A DNA stretch of 64,000 nucleotides from Mugil cephalus (GCF_022458985.1 NC_061770.1:37801599-37865598), one strand, 5' to 3'; numbered from the stretch's first letter, positions 18,905-31,950 are shown. Notes: generated by a model from the letters alone, not told the origin. Program-made: numbers and translations.

Positions 18905-21900
18905 TTACGAGACCCCGTTGACCAGGGTCAGGGTCTCGCCGGCGGAGGTCATGCCGTTGCTGGGGGAACGCTTGGAGGGCGTTCGCTCGTCCTTTTTGGC
19001 ACTGGTGCCGTTCTCCTGCGGGTACGACGGGCGAGAGTTACCATCATCGTCTAATACTCTGATTTAGTGCAGCCTGGGGTCAGTGTGTGTGTGTGTTTGT
19101 GCTGTTTGTACCTTGGGCTCAGGGCCAGCGTGGTTTTCCTTCTGGGGTAAATTCTGTCTGCTCTGGGAGTCAGCGCGGGATATGTAGTCAGCAACGGTCA
19201 CTGTGAACGTTAACACGCGTGAGTAAAAGAGCATTTTCATTCTAAAAAGGGACAAAAAATAAATAAAAAAAAGTGACTCACCACTTTCACCTGGCTGCCT
19301 GTCGCGGCTGGCCGAGCCTCCCTCGGGGCGGTTGCCGCGGTTACGGCGGCGGCGGCTTCGGTTGCGGCGCTGAGGTCGGGCCTCTTCGTCTAATTTTAAC
19401 ACCCGAAGAGATTAACGTTGATTATGAAAAGCAGCGACACAAAAAAAAAAAAAATTTGCGAGTTTCACGACGACAGCGGCGGCGGAGGAGGAGGAGGAGG
19501 AGGAGGAGGAGGAGGAGGAGGAGCGCTCACCCAGGCCGTTCTCGCTGGGGCCCGCCTGGCTGTCCGACTCGGCGGCGGCGTCCATCACGCTGGGCTCCTG
19601 GTCGTTGCGGCGGCGCCGGGATCGTCTGCGGCGATCTCCCCCCGCGCCCTCGCCCAGGTCGGTTTCAGCCAGCTCCCCCTCACCCTCCAGCAGAGAGTAC
19701 GGGTTAATGTCCGGGTCCCTCAGCACTGGACAAAATAAAACACATTCACAGCTCTGATTATTAAACTTGTGGGTTTATCATTCATTTCATGTATATATTT
19801 ATTCTACTTACAGGGTTTATACAGGAATCTTGAAGGTAATTTCAACACCTTTTTCACGACTTCCTCAATATTTTTTAATACTCACTTTGAAATGTTACCA
19901 TTTACATCAGTGACACCTTTAACTTAACACTTTTAATTTATGATATTACATTCAACATAATTCAAATAGGTTGGGACAATAAATCAAAGGCTGAGTTTGA
20001 ACACATGTTTAGTGTAAAAACATTTGAACAACACTTAGAGAAACTCAAAACTACTTTACAGGTAGTGTTGCTGTGTCATGTTGAGGAGACGGTCGTAGTA
20101 GTCGAGGTCTCAGCTGTCGCTACCGTTACGTTTACACTATGTTGTGGTGGTGAAAAGCTATTAGCAGTTTTTCTATGTTACCGGTTCATCTTTGTTTTTT
20201 TATAAATGAATAAATTCACACTTTTTCAATGTTTGGATTCAAAAATACCTTCAAAATTTAATACCTCATCAAGTCATTATGAGATTTTTTAATACTTTTT
20301 AAGGGTCTTAATTTCCCCCAAATTGATTATCAACTGTTAATACTTTTCAAATCCCTACTACTTATTGTTTTAACTAAACTCCTCCGGTCTTATGTTGTTA
20401 TTTCCTGATCTGTTTGCCCTTAACTGGGGACAAATAAAGTTTTCTCCATTTGAATTAGCACATTATCAAGTGCCCAGTATCCACAACTGTTTTTGAGGAT
20501 TGTAGCATATAGTTGAGTGAGTGGCTGCACTTGATCTGTGATTCTACAAAAATCATCACACTGGTGCATAAACTATTTTGAAACAAAACTTGAGTAACAT
20601 GTGGCACCTGAGCTGATGGAGTTGGAAGGCTTGGCCCCTGGTCCTCCACGGCCCCGTCCGGAGTTGGCGCCCCGGCCCCGGCCGCCCCGCCTGGAGCCCC
20701 TCTCGTCGCTGCCCAGGCCGCGGGGCCTCTGGTCTCGCTCGTTCACGTCCTCCGACTCGGAGGCGTTGGACAGTTCTGAGTTCGTGCCTGCGTCAGACGG
20801 AGATAAACGACGTCAGCGGTGATCACGCGGGAGCACGTCGACTCCACCACCGCGTCCCTTCGTTCTCACCGTATCCAGAGTACTGGCTGTTGGAGGCCCT
20901 GCGTCCTCGGCCCCGGCCCCCGTAGGTGCGAGAATTGTGGAGCGAGTTGCTGCTGCTCTCGTCCGTCAGGTAGCCCTTCTCCCGCTCGACGCCGGGGCCC
21001 CCGGTTCGGCTGGGGGGCGCGCGGTACCCGACCCCGATCTGACGGAGCTGCTCGTCGATCTGGAGGCGCTCGAGGCGCAGCTGCTCCACCTCCTGAGGGA
21101 CGGGGACGGGGACGGGGAAACGGATGTTGGAAGGATTCGACCGGCTGGTTCACGGAAAAACGTCCTACACCAGGCGCGTCAAACTCATTTGAGTTCAGGG
21201 GCCACATTTAGCCCGATTTGATCTCAATGGGGCCGGACCAGCAACACAACAGCTTATTAACTGGTAAATAACGACAACTCCAAATGTTTCCCTTTACTTT
21301 AGTGCAAAAAAAAGTGCAGCTACATGTAATGAACAACCGTGAAATTTCTTAAGAAGTGCAAGGTGCAAGTGCAATTTCTTATTTTATCAAATATTTTCAG
21401 CTGATATCTTCAGTGTAATTTTTGCAAATTCATCCCACGGGCCAGATTGGACCCTCTGGCAAGGCCAGTTTTGGCCCCCGGGCCTTATGTTTGACACCTC
21501 TGTCCTACACCTTTGATGTCTTTCTCTTATTGATGTTTTGGAAATAACAGCGCAGACGAACGTGCTAAAAGATCAACGCTAACAATGGACAAGTCACATA
21601 TTCTCCTGCTCTCTGAACATGAGCAGCTGTTCACATGGAAACTTCTTTTAATCTCATATCATTTCGGCATAAGAACAGCTCCTGTGAACGTTTGGACAAA
21701 CTACTCATCAGGTTAAGTATCAGCGCATCACATTTGATTACATCTTTTTTTAAGGAGGATCATCGTTTCGCATGAGCCAACTTCATAAATGAGGGCAGTG
21801 AGTAACGGTGTCCTATGGCAGCGGAGCAGTGACAGCAGCAGTTTCTATGGGGGTTTAGTGGTGGGAGATTTGGAAAAGGGGGGAGGGAAAGGGAGGAGGA

Positions 21901-24900
21901 GGGGGGGGTCTCACTTCACATTGTGACAGCTGTCTCCACCAATGACAGCTGATCCTCAAGGGAGGCGTGAAGAGGAGGAGGAGGAAGTGAGGCCGGGCAG
22001 AGGGGGTCTGGTGTTATTTCTGGACGCTGAGGGTCCAGATAGCTGGTAATCTACCCTTCACCCACCCCCCCCCAGAGAGAGGGGGGCTATTAATAAAAGC
22101 ACATGAGGTAAGGGCAAAACGAGGCGCTCTCAGCAGCTTTTTTTCCTCATGTGGAGTTGAACAGGTGACCAATATAAGACGACCCCCCCCCACCCGCACA
22201 TACACCCACCCCGCCGTCCAAAAGCATCTCGTCTCCGTCCCACAAATCACATTCACGGGAACCGTGCTTCTAAGAAGTGAGCTTCTTCTTCTTCAAATGG
22301 AGGAAAAGAGGCTCCAGTGCAGAAACAGAAATAGATGGGAAAGACCGGTGCTGCCATCTAGTGGTGGAAACGAGAGGCTGCCTCACCTGTAGATAAGACA
22401 CATGGTACTCCAACAGAGCCTGCGCGTTGCTGATGTTCTCCTTAGTTCCCACGAAAACGAAGGGAACCATCCCCTGATGAAGCACAAAGAAGAAGAAATT
22501 AAGAGTTTAGTGTATTGTTTTTTTATGCTGATGATCAACATTTAAAATACTTGGAACGGTTCAGATCGTACGTCACAAAAAAACAACGGTGTTAGTGGTG
22601 ACTTCCTTAAAAATTACATGGAGCACACTCAACAGAAAGGACGGGCGGCTGAGTGACCACACACCCAGTGTAACTGTGTGTGACGAAAAGCAATGAAAAC
22701 TTAAGTGCTAGTGACAAAAAACAAGAGAGACAAAGCAGCAGCAGCATGGAAGACGAGTGTCAAAAAGCAGACAGCACATGGGACGTTTACACTGTGCTGC
22801 AGTTTGGGTTTTAGAGAATGTGTGTGTGTGTGGGGGGGGGGTGTTGTGGGAGACTGGGGAGTCCAGCCGAACGGTCCATTCACCTCTTTGCCGTTGGCAG
22901 TGTCGTCCCTGCCAGCCCCCTGCCTGCCTACCTCCTCCCGGGGAAGCTTTTTGTCGTTGTCCCCCTCGATCCTGACGCGAACCACGCCCGACTTGTCCAC
23001 GATCTCCTGGATGACTTTGCCGCTTTTGCCGATGACTTTTCCTGCACGAAACACGAAACAAAAAAACAAAAAAAAAAGAAAAGAAAGAGGGACGGGGGGG
23101 CGTCACGATTAGGGAGAATGTGCGTGGTAACGGGGGAATATGCCACGGTGACGAAAGTGAGATGTTATCACCAAAGAAAATGAGCTCTCTCAGGAATGTT
23201 ATGTTGTGCTCACTCACCTACAAGATTCCTGGGTACCTGAAAGTAGTCTTCTTTGAACTCGAGATACTCTCTGGCTTGCTTCACAGCCTCTGGGGTCTGG
23301 GACACAAAGCACACGACTTTAGACGAGGACGAGAACGTGAAATCGCTCGTTAGGAGGCTCGTTAGGAGGCTCACCTCTCCGTAGATCCTAAACGTGCAGC
23401 TTTCCTCCTCCAGCTCGATGGCGGTAACGCCGGGAACCTTCCTCGCCTGCTGGATGTTGGCGCCGTGGGAGCCGATGGCGAGACCCATCAGGTCCTCCCT
23501 GACCCTCACCTCTTCCTGGTACGCTGACGCTAGCTGCTTGCTCGTCTTGAAGTGGAAAACACACGTTTTTTTTTTAATGCAAAATCCAGAATTTAAGTGA
23601 CAACTTAAAGTGAAACTTCAGTGATTGAAATAAACGTGTAGAAAAAAAAAAAGAGTTTGTAAGTTCACCTCCAAATGTTTGGTGGCTTCTTCGTTGCGGG
23701 ACATTAGCATGAGCTTGGTACGGATGCTGCGGAAGTGCATGTCACTCAGAAGAGTTGCACGTTTTACTGTGGTTTCATTTGTAGACTGTGGAAGAAGGAA
23801 ACAATAAATTAATTTAATTTAAGTAAATATTACAATTAAACAATCATCAGCATTTACGAACACAAGTAAGAGTCTTGTTTGTTTGTTGCTCCTTCTTTAA
23901 AAAGGACTTTAGAGAAAAAAGGACAGAGTATTCTCATCGATACTTGTGGGAAAACCCCCCGTGTGTCACATTTCTTCATCTGTGTACATGTAACGTTCAT
24001 AAAGTGAGTCTTCAGGGTACGAACCAGCACGATGAGTTCGTGCGTCTGGGCACTGTAGAAGATGCAGTTGGCGCCGATAGCTTTCCTGAAGTCTTTGTGG
24101 ATGTTGTCGTTTGCGCAGCTGTCGATGAGAGAAAAAAAAAAACAATCCACGGGACGGTGAGCGGTGTCAAGAGTTTACGCTCAAAGACAGAATCGCACGG
24201 CTACTTGTTGCACGTCACTCGATTAACGTCGAGACTCACATGTCCCTCAGGTCTTCGGGGACAGCGATGGGGACTTTGTGGAAGGAGTTTCGAGATGAAG
24301 GGCTGTTGGGGTTGAGAGGCCTGATGCGCTCCGCTGTGACGATCTCGTTGTACGTGGCGTCGCACGCCGCGTATTCAATGACGTAGAACTGAAAAAAAAC
24401 AACAACACACGGAATTAAAAGCTTTAACTAAAATGTACTTTTTACACTCATTTCCCTGCATCTTATCCCGGCTCCCATCTCCAACACGTGCCAGGATAAA
24501 GAAAAGCATAACAGGAGTGCAGCAGTGAGACGAACACTGCACCCTCCGTGCTCAGAGGGCTGAATTAAAGCCATCAGTCAATGCGAGACATTCCTGCAGG
24601 CTCTTATCAGACTGCTCCAAATAACAGCACTACACCAACAGCAACTCCCAGGGCTCGGTGCTACTGCAAAACTGTCCTTTTCATATCCCACTGACCCACT
24701 ATTCAACCTGCAGCTCACGCTGCTGATTGCGAGTCAGTTCTGGTTAAAACGATCAGAAAAAAAAAGACCAAAAAATTGTGCTTATTGGACCGAGTCTAGT
24801 GTAAATTCACTTTGACACAACAAGTCAGTGTTTAGGAGAAATGTGATTTGAAGGTGCAACATCGGACACAATCAGGACTCGTTTTTACTACTAACCTGTA

Positions 24901-27900
24901 TTCACCCTACGTGGAGCATAATGCAGCACTCGCAGCTCGACGAACTCTTACTGGCAACGCAACGCAGAGATACTGAACCTCTATTAAGGATTATTAAATA
25001 CAAACACCGAGGCTAAGAGGAAGCTAGTGCAGCCGGATCTTATCAACAACAGAAGACATCATGTTCTCAATAATGTTGCTTCTTTTCAGCTGAATTGCTC
25101 GCAGTAATTTAAGCAGGACTATTTTCACTGCGTCCGAGCCAAGTGAAGACTCATAGTGTTTGTTTCGTGGCGTTTTAATCGATGCAGTTGAGGGGAAATG
25201 GATTCTGAAAACTAAGAAAGGGTATGTTTTTTTTTTGTTTTTTTTTACTCACCTCCCCCTTCATCATCCTGACCCGTGCCAGCCACCAGCCACATGGCTC
25301 CTGTTCGTTGGCCCTGGAGTAAACCTGTTAAGGAGACGCACATTCATGAATGAAACTGCTCGGCCCATTGACCGTGCTTCAAACCGTAGTGGACGGGAGA
25401 AGAGAAGGAGGCTGTTGCTCGCAAAGTCAGCAGCGAACAAATGACCATTTCCTGTCGTAAATATTATTCCACGGGGCGAGTATTTAGTATTTAGGCGTCC
25501 AGGATGCATCGATGTAAAAACAATGAGATGAAACGAATACACAAGTACTTTCACGACAGACAATAACATTTTACATAGTAATTATGGATGATTACATTAC
25601 TCTCTAATCTGTTGCCGTAAAGCGTCGGCAAATGCTGAAAATATAGATTGTTTTCCTGCTGGTTTAAAAGCACATAATATCCAATAATATTCTGTGTGAT
25701 AAAGTGCAAAGAGAGCAAAATCGGGGTGTAAGCAGTGACTCAGACAGATGTAAAGCGTCAGGCCTCACCTCCACCTCCTCTCCTTCACCGATATCCTTGT
25801 TGTAGTCGGCCGGAGGAGGCAACCGCACGTCGCTGAAGGGCAACTGTCTCTCTGGCTGCCAGCTACGGCGAGACGAGAGAGACAAAACGCTCGTCAGCTT
25901 GTTATCAACAATCACAGGTAACACAATTAAACACCGCCGCGTGGTTTCGAACGCCCTCGTTTATTTTTATTTATTCGTTTTATCGCTCCTGTTATTGTGA
26001 GATTGCGAGCGACGCGTTCACCCGCTCGCTGCTGTGCCGCGCATTATCAGACGCAAACGAAAATCAACATAAAAACGGCTCATTAAGTTTAATGAAGGAG
26101 TTCGAGACATTATGTCTCGACAGTTAGTGGCTGTAGTCGTCGTATCCTGTCCTTTTACTGAACTCTTCATTAATTTGAAACAGCTCAAAAGAGTAATAAT
26201 AGAAAATAGCATTGAAAAGTGAAACTTGACGTTACTACAGCTCATATTTTTCATTTAAAACCCGTTCTTTTCCGTCATTACAGACCCCGAAAGGTGGTTC
26301 ATTCATTCATTATCTTATTCAACATGCTAGCAACTAACAACTCCATGTGCTCCGGAGGAAGTAAAAGGAGAAGGAAAGAGTCGTCCCAAAAATGACACAC
26401 TGCCACCCACCCCCCTCCTCCTCCTCCCGCCTCGCATACCTTGCTTCACTATTTTTAGGAAGACCCTGATCTGCACTCGCAGCCAAGTAGATAAAGAGGG
26501 ACCGAGAGGGTGGATGGGTTTGGGGGGAGGGGGGGGGACAGTAGGTGGGACTAGTAGTATAGGAAAGCATGCCACCAGCAGGGGTTGGAGCGTTAAAGAC
26601 GTGTATGGACAGCTGCATCCCAAGCACATGTGCTGAAGGGGACAATTTTAAATGCCTGGGTACAATCAGCGACGAGTCATCGGAAATTTTTTTTTCCTTG
26701 AAGTTAACGCAGATGCACGGGAGAGGTTATAAGAAAGAGAGAGAGAGAGAGCACACTTACTTGTTTTCGAATACGATTGTGAGCGAGTCTTCGTGGACAT
26801 CTTTGATATAACCCTAAAAGAAAAAAAAAAAAAAACACAGAAAGAATTTTATTCCCGTGGAGGCACAATAAGAAAAGACAGGGACGTGGGGTGCGGCTGT
26901 TGATTGTGCATGTAAACAACAGCTGGTTTGTGAGCCATGCTAAACCAATACTGTGACTGCTGCTGCTCGACAAAAAAAAAAAAAAAAAAAAAGAACATCT
27001 AGGGCTTTTCAGGAGCCAAGACATCACATCGCTGACACTATTCTCTGGCCGTGAATTGTGTGGCGGATAAAGTGACGAGGAACACTGACTCCTCCTGACA
27101 GCGCAGACAGAGCCTGGAAATCTCTCTCTCACTCTCTCACATACATACATACATACACACCGATACACAAACAGGATTAAAAAAAAAAAAAAATGCTGCA
27201 CGGGGTCGCTCCTTTTTTTGTTTGGGAAGTCGGAAGACAATAGTTTTTACAGGAGGAAGGTTCGTGAGTGCACAGGGAGGACGGACGGGGGAAGGACGTG
27301 CGCTCGTATTGGTATACGGCGTATATATGGACACATTCTGCGATAGTCTGAGGACGGCTATTACGAGAGAGAGAGAGAGAGGTGTCTTGAATGTGTTACT
27401 TGTCCATCACGACCGTCCACAAATCTGTCACAGCCCCAAGTGCTGAGCAAAGACGAGACAGGAGGAAGCTGGTGGGTGTGGCAGGTCTCTCGGTGTGACG
27501 CTGCCATATATGGGACAGGGCGAAACGACGGTATCTGCAGCTGCAACTGGGCTTCGGGTCAGAAGTGGGGGGGGTTGTGTGGATTCACCTGCTCAGAAGG
27601 TACTAGCTTTGCACTTGAAGAGCGGGCATGGAGCAATCATGAACTATGACTATGAATCGCCACTTCTTTCGGCTCTAAGCAGATCCAGGTCACTGGTGAC
27701 GACGTACGTGCCCCAGTATCTAAAACCAGTAGAAGAAGAAGAGGAGTCGAGTCCTGCATTTTTTTAGCTGACTAGTTTCTGGAAAAAGCAGTGACAACAG
27801 GTCTGACTGGGAAAAGTCCTCCAATTTGCTGGGGTCACATTAGGAGACAGCTGCAAAGGGCCGCAATCTGCCGAGTCAAGTGTTGCTTCCACCAAGGCAC

Positions 27901-29616
27901 TACACCAGGTTAAAGGGCAGGCAAGCCCTCCTTCAAGCAAGATGAGACCGGGGGAAAGGTGGGAATGGAGGGTGGCGGTCGGTCCAACACACGGGCCCAC
28001 GTGGCGTCCGATGTGTGTTTGTGCGGGAACGCAGGCGCCAAGAAATCAACCTTATTCTCTTCGCTAATGGATAAAACACTACACTGTCAACACAAGCAGA
28101 TGCATTCGCCTCATTAGTATAACAAAAATATAAATAACTTGAGATCTGTATCAGGAAAAAACAAACAAACAACAGATTAGAATCTGTTTGAACAATTATT
28201 TAGACGCCCGTTAACTTTCTTGGTGTTTGTGTCCTGCTGAAAAAAAGACGGGGCTATAAACAGACCAACACAAGCGCTGTGGTGCCCTAACGAATTCCTA
28301 AACATGATCTCGATTCATAATATCCATAATTACATCGCGAACCATGTGAATGAGGCAAATTACACATAATGTGTCAAACACAAAGGGCAAAAAAAAAACT
28401 ATTAAAGCTTTTGCCCCCGACTCTCTCACACCCAAGGACAAAAGGTATATCGTGACATTTTAGGCTGTCACTAGCGTGTCCGCGAAATGAGAGCGGTGAC
28501 ATTAGGGACGAGTTTAGTGGAAAGTGCTCATTCATGCCAAAGCTTAAGTGTCACCCTGTAAAACAGAACAACAGGTGAAGCGGCGAGAGGAGAGTAAATA
28601 TAGGGTCGTCACTAAAACCGCCCATGTGGTCGGCTGAAGAGGGGGGGGAAAGACAAGAGCACATGGCCGCGTTGAAGGGTTTTCAACCCGAGAAATAAAA
28701 CAGGAGGAGACGCCTAGAAAGAAAGAAAGAAAGAAAGAAAGAAGGGAGTGGACGTGGAGGTGGTTGTTTGCCAATTCACACAACAATTACAGGTTCACCT
28801 CAGGCTGCAACTAACTCAAGTTTCTGTCTTGATACAATCGAAATGACACAAAACACAAAACAAAAAAGAGGCGTATTGTATTGTATAGTGATCAATCGTG
28901 AGGCCACATTAAGGTTAAACTAAGCAGTGACACAGCAGCAGCAACAGTGAGTTTTAAAAGCACCACCTTAAGTAGCATTTTCTTCGAATTGAAACAGAAA
29001 GCGAGTTGTCTCTCGCCGGGGTCAACAAGAAAACAACAAGGTACAATGGTGTCGTAAAAAAAAAAAAAAAAAAAGCAACAAAAACAATCATGAAGTCTGG
29101 TGGGCTTCTGTGTAGCATCACATCACATCACATTTCCACGCAGGAGCTGCTGTCTCCCTTGTTTTCACAGCAAACCGGTGGGTTATGAGAAATAAAATAC
29201 CACGCGGAGGGTTAAAAAAAAAACTACAGCGACACACAAATGTGTTGTGATACTGACAGTGGCTTTAAAAGGAACAACAACAAAAAAAAACAAACAGGCC
29301 ACACATAGTGATGACAAGTGTACCTAGCTACACGGTTAGCTACAGCTAGCTGCCCACCCCACAATGGCCAACGCTGATGGGAGGAAAGAAACCCCCCCCC
29401 CAACCCCCCACCCCCCCCATCCCTGTTAGCCGGGGACCGGACCTGAGCTAGCACTTAGCACGTAGCACAGGTTGGCAGGGGCTGGGGCTCGGAAGAGCGA
29501 AACCTAGCTCAAAAACTTTTAACCGGGGGACAACCAGGAGCTCCCGAGTGTAACCAGCGTTGTACCTTGTAGAAGGCCCCGTTCGAGCCGCGGACTTCCA
29601 CGGCCAGCCCGTCCAT
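18905..29616 (-). CDS. fxr2: FXR2, fragile X-related RNA-binding protein 2
   Basis: Cytoplasmic, polysome-associated mRNA-binding protein of the FMR1/FXR family, a regulator of translation and RNA granules. There are seventeen coding exons: 29616-29566, 26813-26761, 25862-25769, 25324-25253, 24388-24240, 24118-24025, 23785-23669, 23545-23375, 23296-23218, 23041-22932, 22473-22387, 21092-20870, 20787-20608, 19725-19531, 19389-19291, 19200-19112 and 19015-18905. All phases agree and give 657 aa (human FXR2 is 673). Order: tandem Tudor/Agenet domains (about 4-115), KH1 (about 225-281, loop GSHG), KH2 (about 288-355, loop GKSG), an RGG-type segment (about 466-482), then Arg-rich clusters RRRRSRRRR and [17 protein letters not shown], the latter matching the nucleolar-targeting motif of FXR2. 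The end VNGVS is the FXR C-terminus. FXR2 is chosen over FXR1 because of [18 protein letters not shown] and the [12 protein letters not shown] block. The donor after 24025 is GTTCGT, weaker than usual. Confidence 0.96.
19482..19523 (+). repeat. GGA microsatellite beside an fxr2 splice donor
   Basis: About 13 GGA/GAG units lie within ten bases of the donor that follows the exon 19725-19531. On the transcript the intron thus starts with a donor followed by (TCC)n. Confidence 0.9.
19795..20370. mobile_element. Probable degenerate nonautonomous DNA transposon in an fxr2 intron
   Basis: The left part starts CAGGGTTTATACAGG and contains TTTTTTAATACTC. The right part contains TTTTTTAATACTTTTTAAGG and ends near AAATCCCTAC, a loose inverted match. 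Such AATACTTTTTAAG segments near the ends are common in fish hAT-like elements. Ends and target duplication were not resolved. Confidence 0.35.
21171..21502 (+). mobile_element. Nonautonomous hAT-like element with 8-bp target duplication
   Basis: The 332-base element begins CAGGCGCGTCAAACTCATT and ends TGTTTGACACCTCTG, an imperfect terminal inverted repeat of the hAT type. It is flanked by the direct repeat TCCTACAC at 21163-21170 and 21503-21510. It carries no coding capacity and sits in the fxr2 intron between exons 22473-22387 and 21092-20870. Confidence 0.9.
26814..29565 (-). other. fxr2: First coding intron of fxr2
   Basis: A 2.75 kb intron following the 17-codon first exon. It contains only simple repeats (A/T runs; GA repeats near 27364-27382; GAAA repeats at 28717-28744; CATA repeats near 27140-27160). 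No further exon or complete transposon was recognised. Confidence 0.6.
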
Positions 29617-30380
29617 ACTCGTCGGTAGATCCCCACGGCTGTGCTTGTCTGTGGTGGTGGTGGTGGCCGATATGACTCCCGGAGAGTCCGGCAGCAGCGG
29701 TACCAGCCCCAGCTTCTTCGCCGGCCCTTCGCCGCTATCCGGCCGCTTGTGGATTTCCAGTGTTTCGGGTGGAGGAAAGAAGAAGAAAAAAAAAAAAAAA
29801 AAAAAAGGGGATAGGGGGGTGGGGAGAGGGGGGGAGAGACAGAGGGAGGTGAAGGGGTTGTTGGGGGAGAGCTGGGTGGTGGTGGTGATGGTGTCAAACT
29901 AAAAAAGCAGACGCCGAGTCTCCAGCTGCGGGAGTCGTCCGTTGGTTTGACCGTTGGTCCGTTTTTTTTCTCTTCTCTCTCTCTCCTCTGGATTCGGAGC
30001 TCGCGACCTGAGAACGAGGAGGCGCCGCCACGAGCAACGGTGACGTGCGCGAGGTTGGAGAAGGAGAAGGAGAAGGAGGAGGAGGAGAGGCGAGCTAATG
30101 ATGCTAGGGGAAGGATGATGCTAGCTGGTGGGTAATTAGCTGGGAGGCTAGCTATCAACACCTTGATTCCCGTCACTTTTCGGGGATGCTAGCGTGCGGT
30201 AGCCTCCTCTTGCTGCTGCTGCTGCTGCTGCTAGCTGCGTTTTTGTCGGCTCTCGTGCGCAGTCGCGGCGTTGAGTTGTTTCACAGAAGAAGTCGTCACC
30301 GGGGGTCGTTTCTTTAGTCTGCGGTGCAATTTTCAGCGTCTCCCCTAAAAAAAAAATGATGCACTACCGCCCCGGCGACT
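29617..30380 (-). promoter_or_regulatory. fxr2: 5'UTR and GC-rich start region of fxr2
   Basis: The region upstream of the fxr2 ATG is GC-rich with several low-complexity stretches: a (CCA)n/(GGT)n block at 29652-29667, an A run near 29787-29806, GGA repeats at 30057-30090 and seven GCT units at 30212-30232. The transcription start probably lies near 30240-30350. The boundary with the promoter is inferred. Confidence 0.5.
30212..30232 (+). repeat. GCT/CAG trinucleotide repeat near the fxr2 5' end
   Basis: Seven GCT units on the plus strand (AGC on the fxr2 transcript strand). Confidence 0.9.
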
Positions 30381-30504
30381 CCTTACTCCAACTAGTACCC
30401 GTCCCCTCCAACACACGCCGATAGAGTGAGTCGGGGAGAGACTGAATGACCTCCAACACCCCACCCCTCCACGCTAAGACCCGCCCACCGCGCCATACGA
30501 GCCT

Positions 30505-30630
30505 GTGATTGGCTGAGACGCGCGTCGGTCAACTTTGCCTGTCGCTGATTGGCTGAGAAAATGAGGGTTGGTGCCCCGAGCGCGGCCAATAAAATCCAGA
30601 GAGTCGCGTCCTAACACAGACCATTGGTTT
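30505..30630 (-). promoter_or_regulatory. fxr2: CCAAT-box cluster, fxr2 promoter
   Basis: Four CCAAT boxes occur in 125 bases: minus-strand copies at 30508-30512, 30548-30552 and 30623-30627, and a plus-strand copy at 30586-30590. Two share the longer word GATTGGCTGAGA. With the absence of a TATA box this suggests an NF-Y-dependent promoter; the orientation fits fxr2 transcription to the left. Confidence 0.6.
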
Positions 30631-30639
30631 CACGCCGCG

Positions 30640-31950
30640 TCAATTATAATTTCACTCAAATTGACTGGCTCCCATATCTGATTTTGCCCACTCATTGATG
30701 AGCGAGGACCACCAGCTATTGTGTAAACAGCACTATAGTGAAGTTACTATACTAAGAAAAAGTTGCATCACATGGCAGAAGCACACATGTTCAGACCGAG
30801 ACAGAAGAAGAAGAAGAACAAAAAAAACAAAACAAAACAAACACACATTTATAGAGACTTTTTTTTATGTTTGGAGAATTAGCTCAGTGGAGTGGGCACA
30901 GTTGGGTAATTGCACGGTTACAAAACAGCAGAAATGCTGCACCGAGAGCACCACATATGGACAAGTACCGCTGCGAGGAAACAGCTGCGAGAAGCACTCA
31001 CGAGAGGTCAGAGGTCACGGGGGAAAGCCGCACACTACAGGAATCCTCATTATCCTAGCACCTCACATGTCCTCTCTCAATCAGGGGTACAGGACCTGAT
31101 CAGCTGATTGTTTTATAAGGAACCTTTAAGGAGTATAGTATAAAAGATCATCATTTGTGTCTGGATCAGTTTTTTCTTTTTTTCGTCGCAGCGATGACGG
31201 AAACGAGTGGAACAAATGAAGAGGAATGCAAACGTTTTATTCTAGATATTTATTAAAGCAAAGCAAGACATCTGCTTGTGATATTTGCCCCTAAAGCATG
31301 GCAGCTCCACTGCCAACAACAACAGCAAAAGCAACATACCGGTGCCAGGTGAAGCCAAGCCAGGGGCATGAAAATATCAAATTTAAGATTTCTAGACAAG
31401 GACACGAACGTAGCGGACAAACCTGAGCAGCTTAGTGTTTCAAATCCTTCATATTATAGTGAATTGATCCTGATCATCTCCTTCGTCTTGTTTGTTTTGC
31501 TTCTCTTTGGTCTTATTTTGGAGCCGTAACAGGCAACACAGCAGGGCCCAGATGGTTTGGGGTTAAGAACAGCCTGAAAGTCCTATGTTTAGATGGATCT
31601 GAGCATGAATCAGAACCAGGCTTCAAAATCCACATTTGCACCCAGTAACAACAACTAATTTGCGGTACCAGCCACGACGTTACTTAAAAAAACTGAGATA
31701 TTGTTTGACTGAATAAGTTACTACCTCATCACAAGTGCCAAAGGAAAAAGAAAATACATGAGCCGATATGTGGACAGTTTTAAATAATGCTACACAGCAA
31801 TTTAGCAGTATTTACAGAATTTGTTTTGTCTCATTCATAACGTCTTTTGTGATTTGTTTGTATATATACAACTTATCATTAAGATTATTTTACAAATATT
31901 AATTTTAATGATGATTATATCGTATTAATGAGGTAATATTGTCGTTACAC
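30640..31950. other. Spacer between the divergent fxr2 and haus4 genes
   Basis: No exon or known element supported. An isolated tRNA-like A-box phrase near 30880-30895 lacks a B-box. The fxr2 and haus4 genes are transcribed away from each other, but with about 1.7 kb between likely starts this is not a compact bidirectional promoter. Confidence 0.45.

Noticed and set aside
29448-30176. 242-residue minus-strand frame
   Set aside because: Overlaps fxr2 exon 1 in a different frame and is rich in simple-sequence residues; the frame giving [10 protein letters not shown] is the FXR N-terminus.
30870-30930. tRNA-like A-box phrase (TTAGCTCAGTGG)
   Set aside because: No B-box (GGTTC-type) at the right distance and no cloverleaf; at most a SINE fragment.
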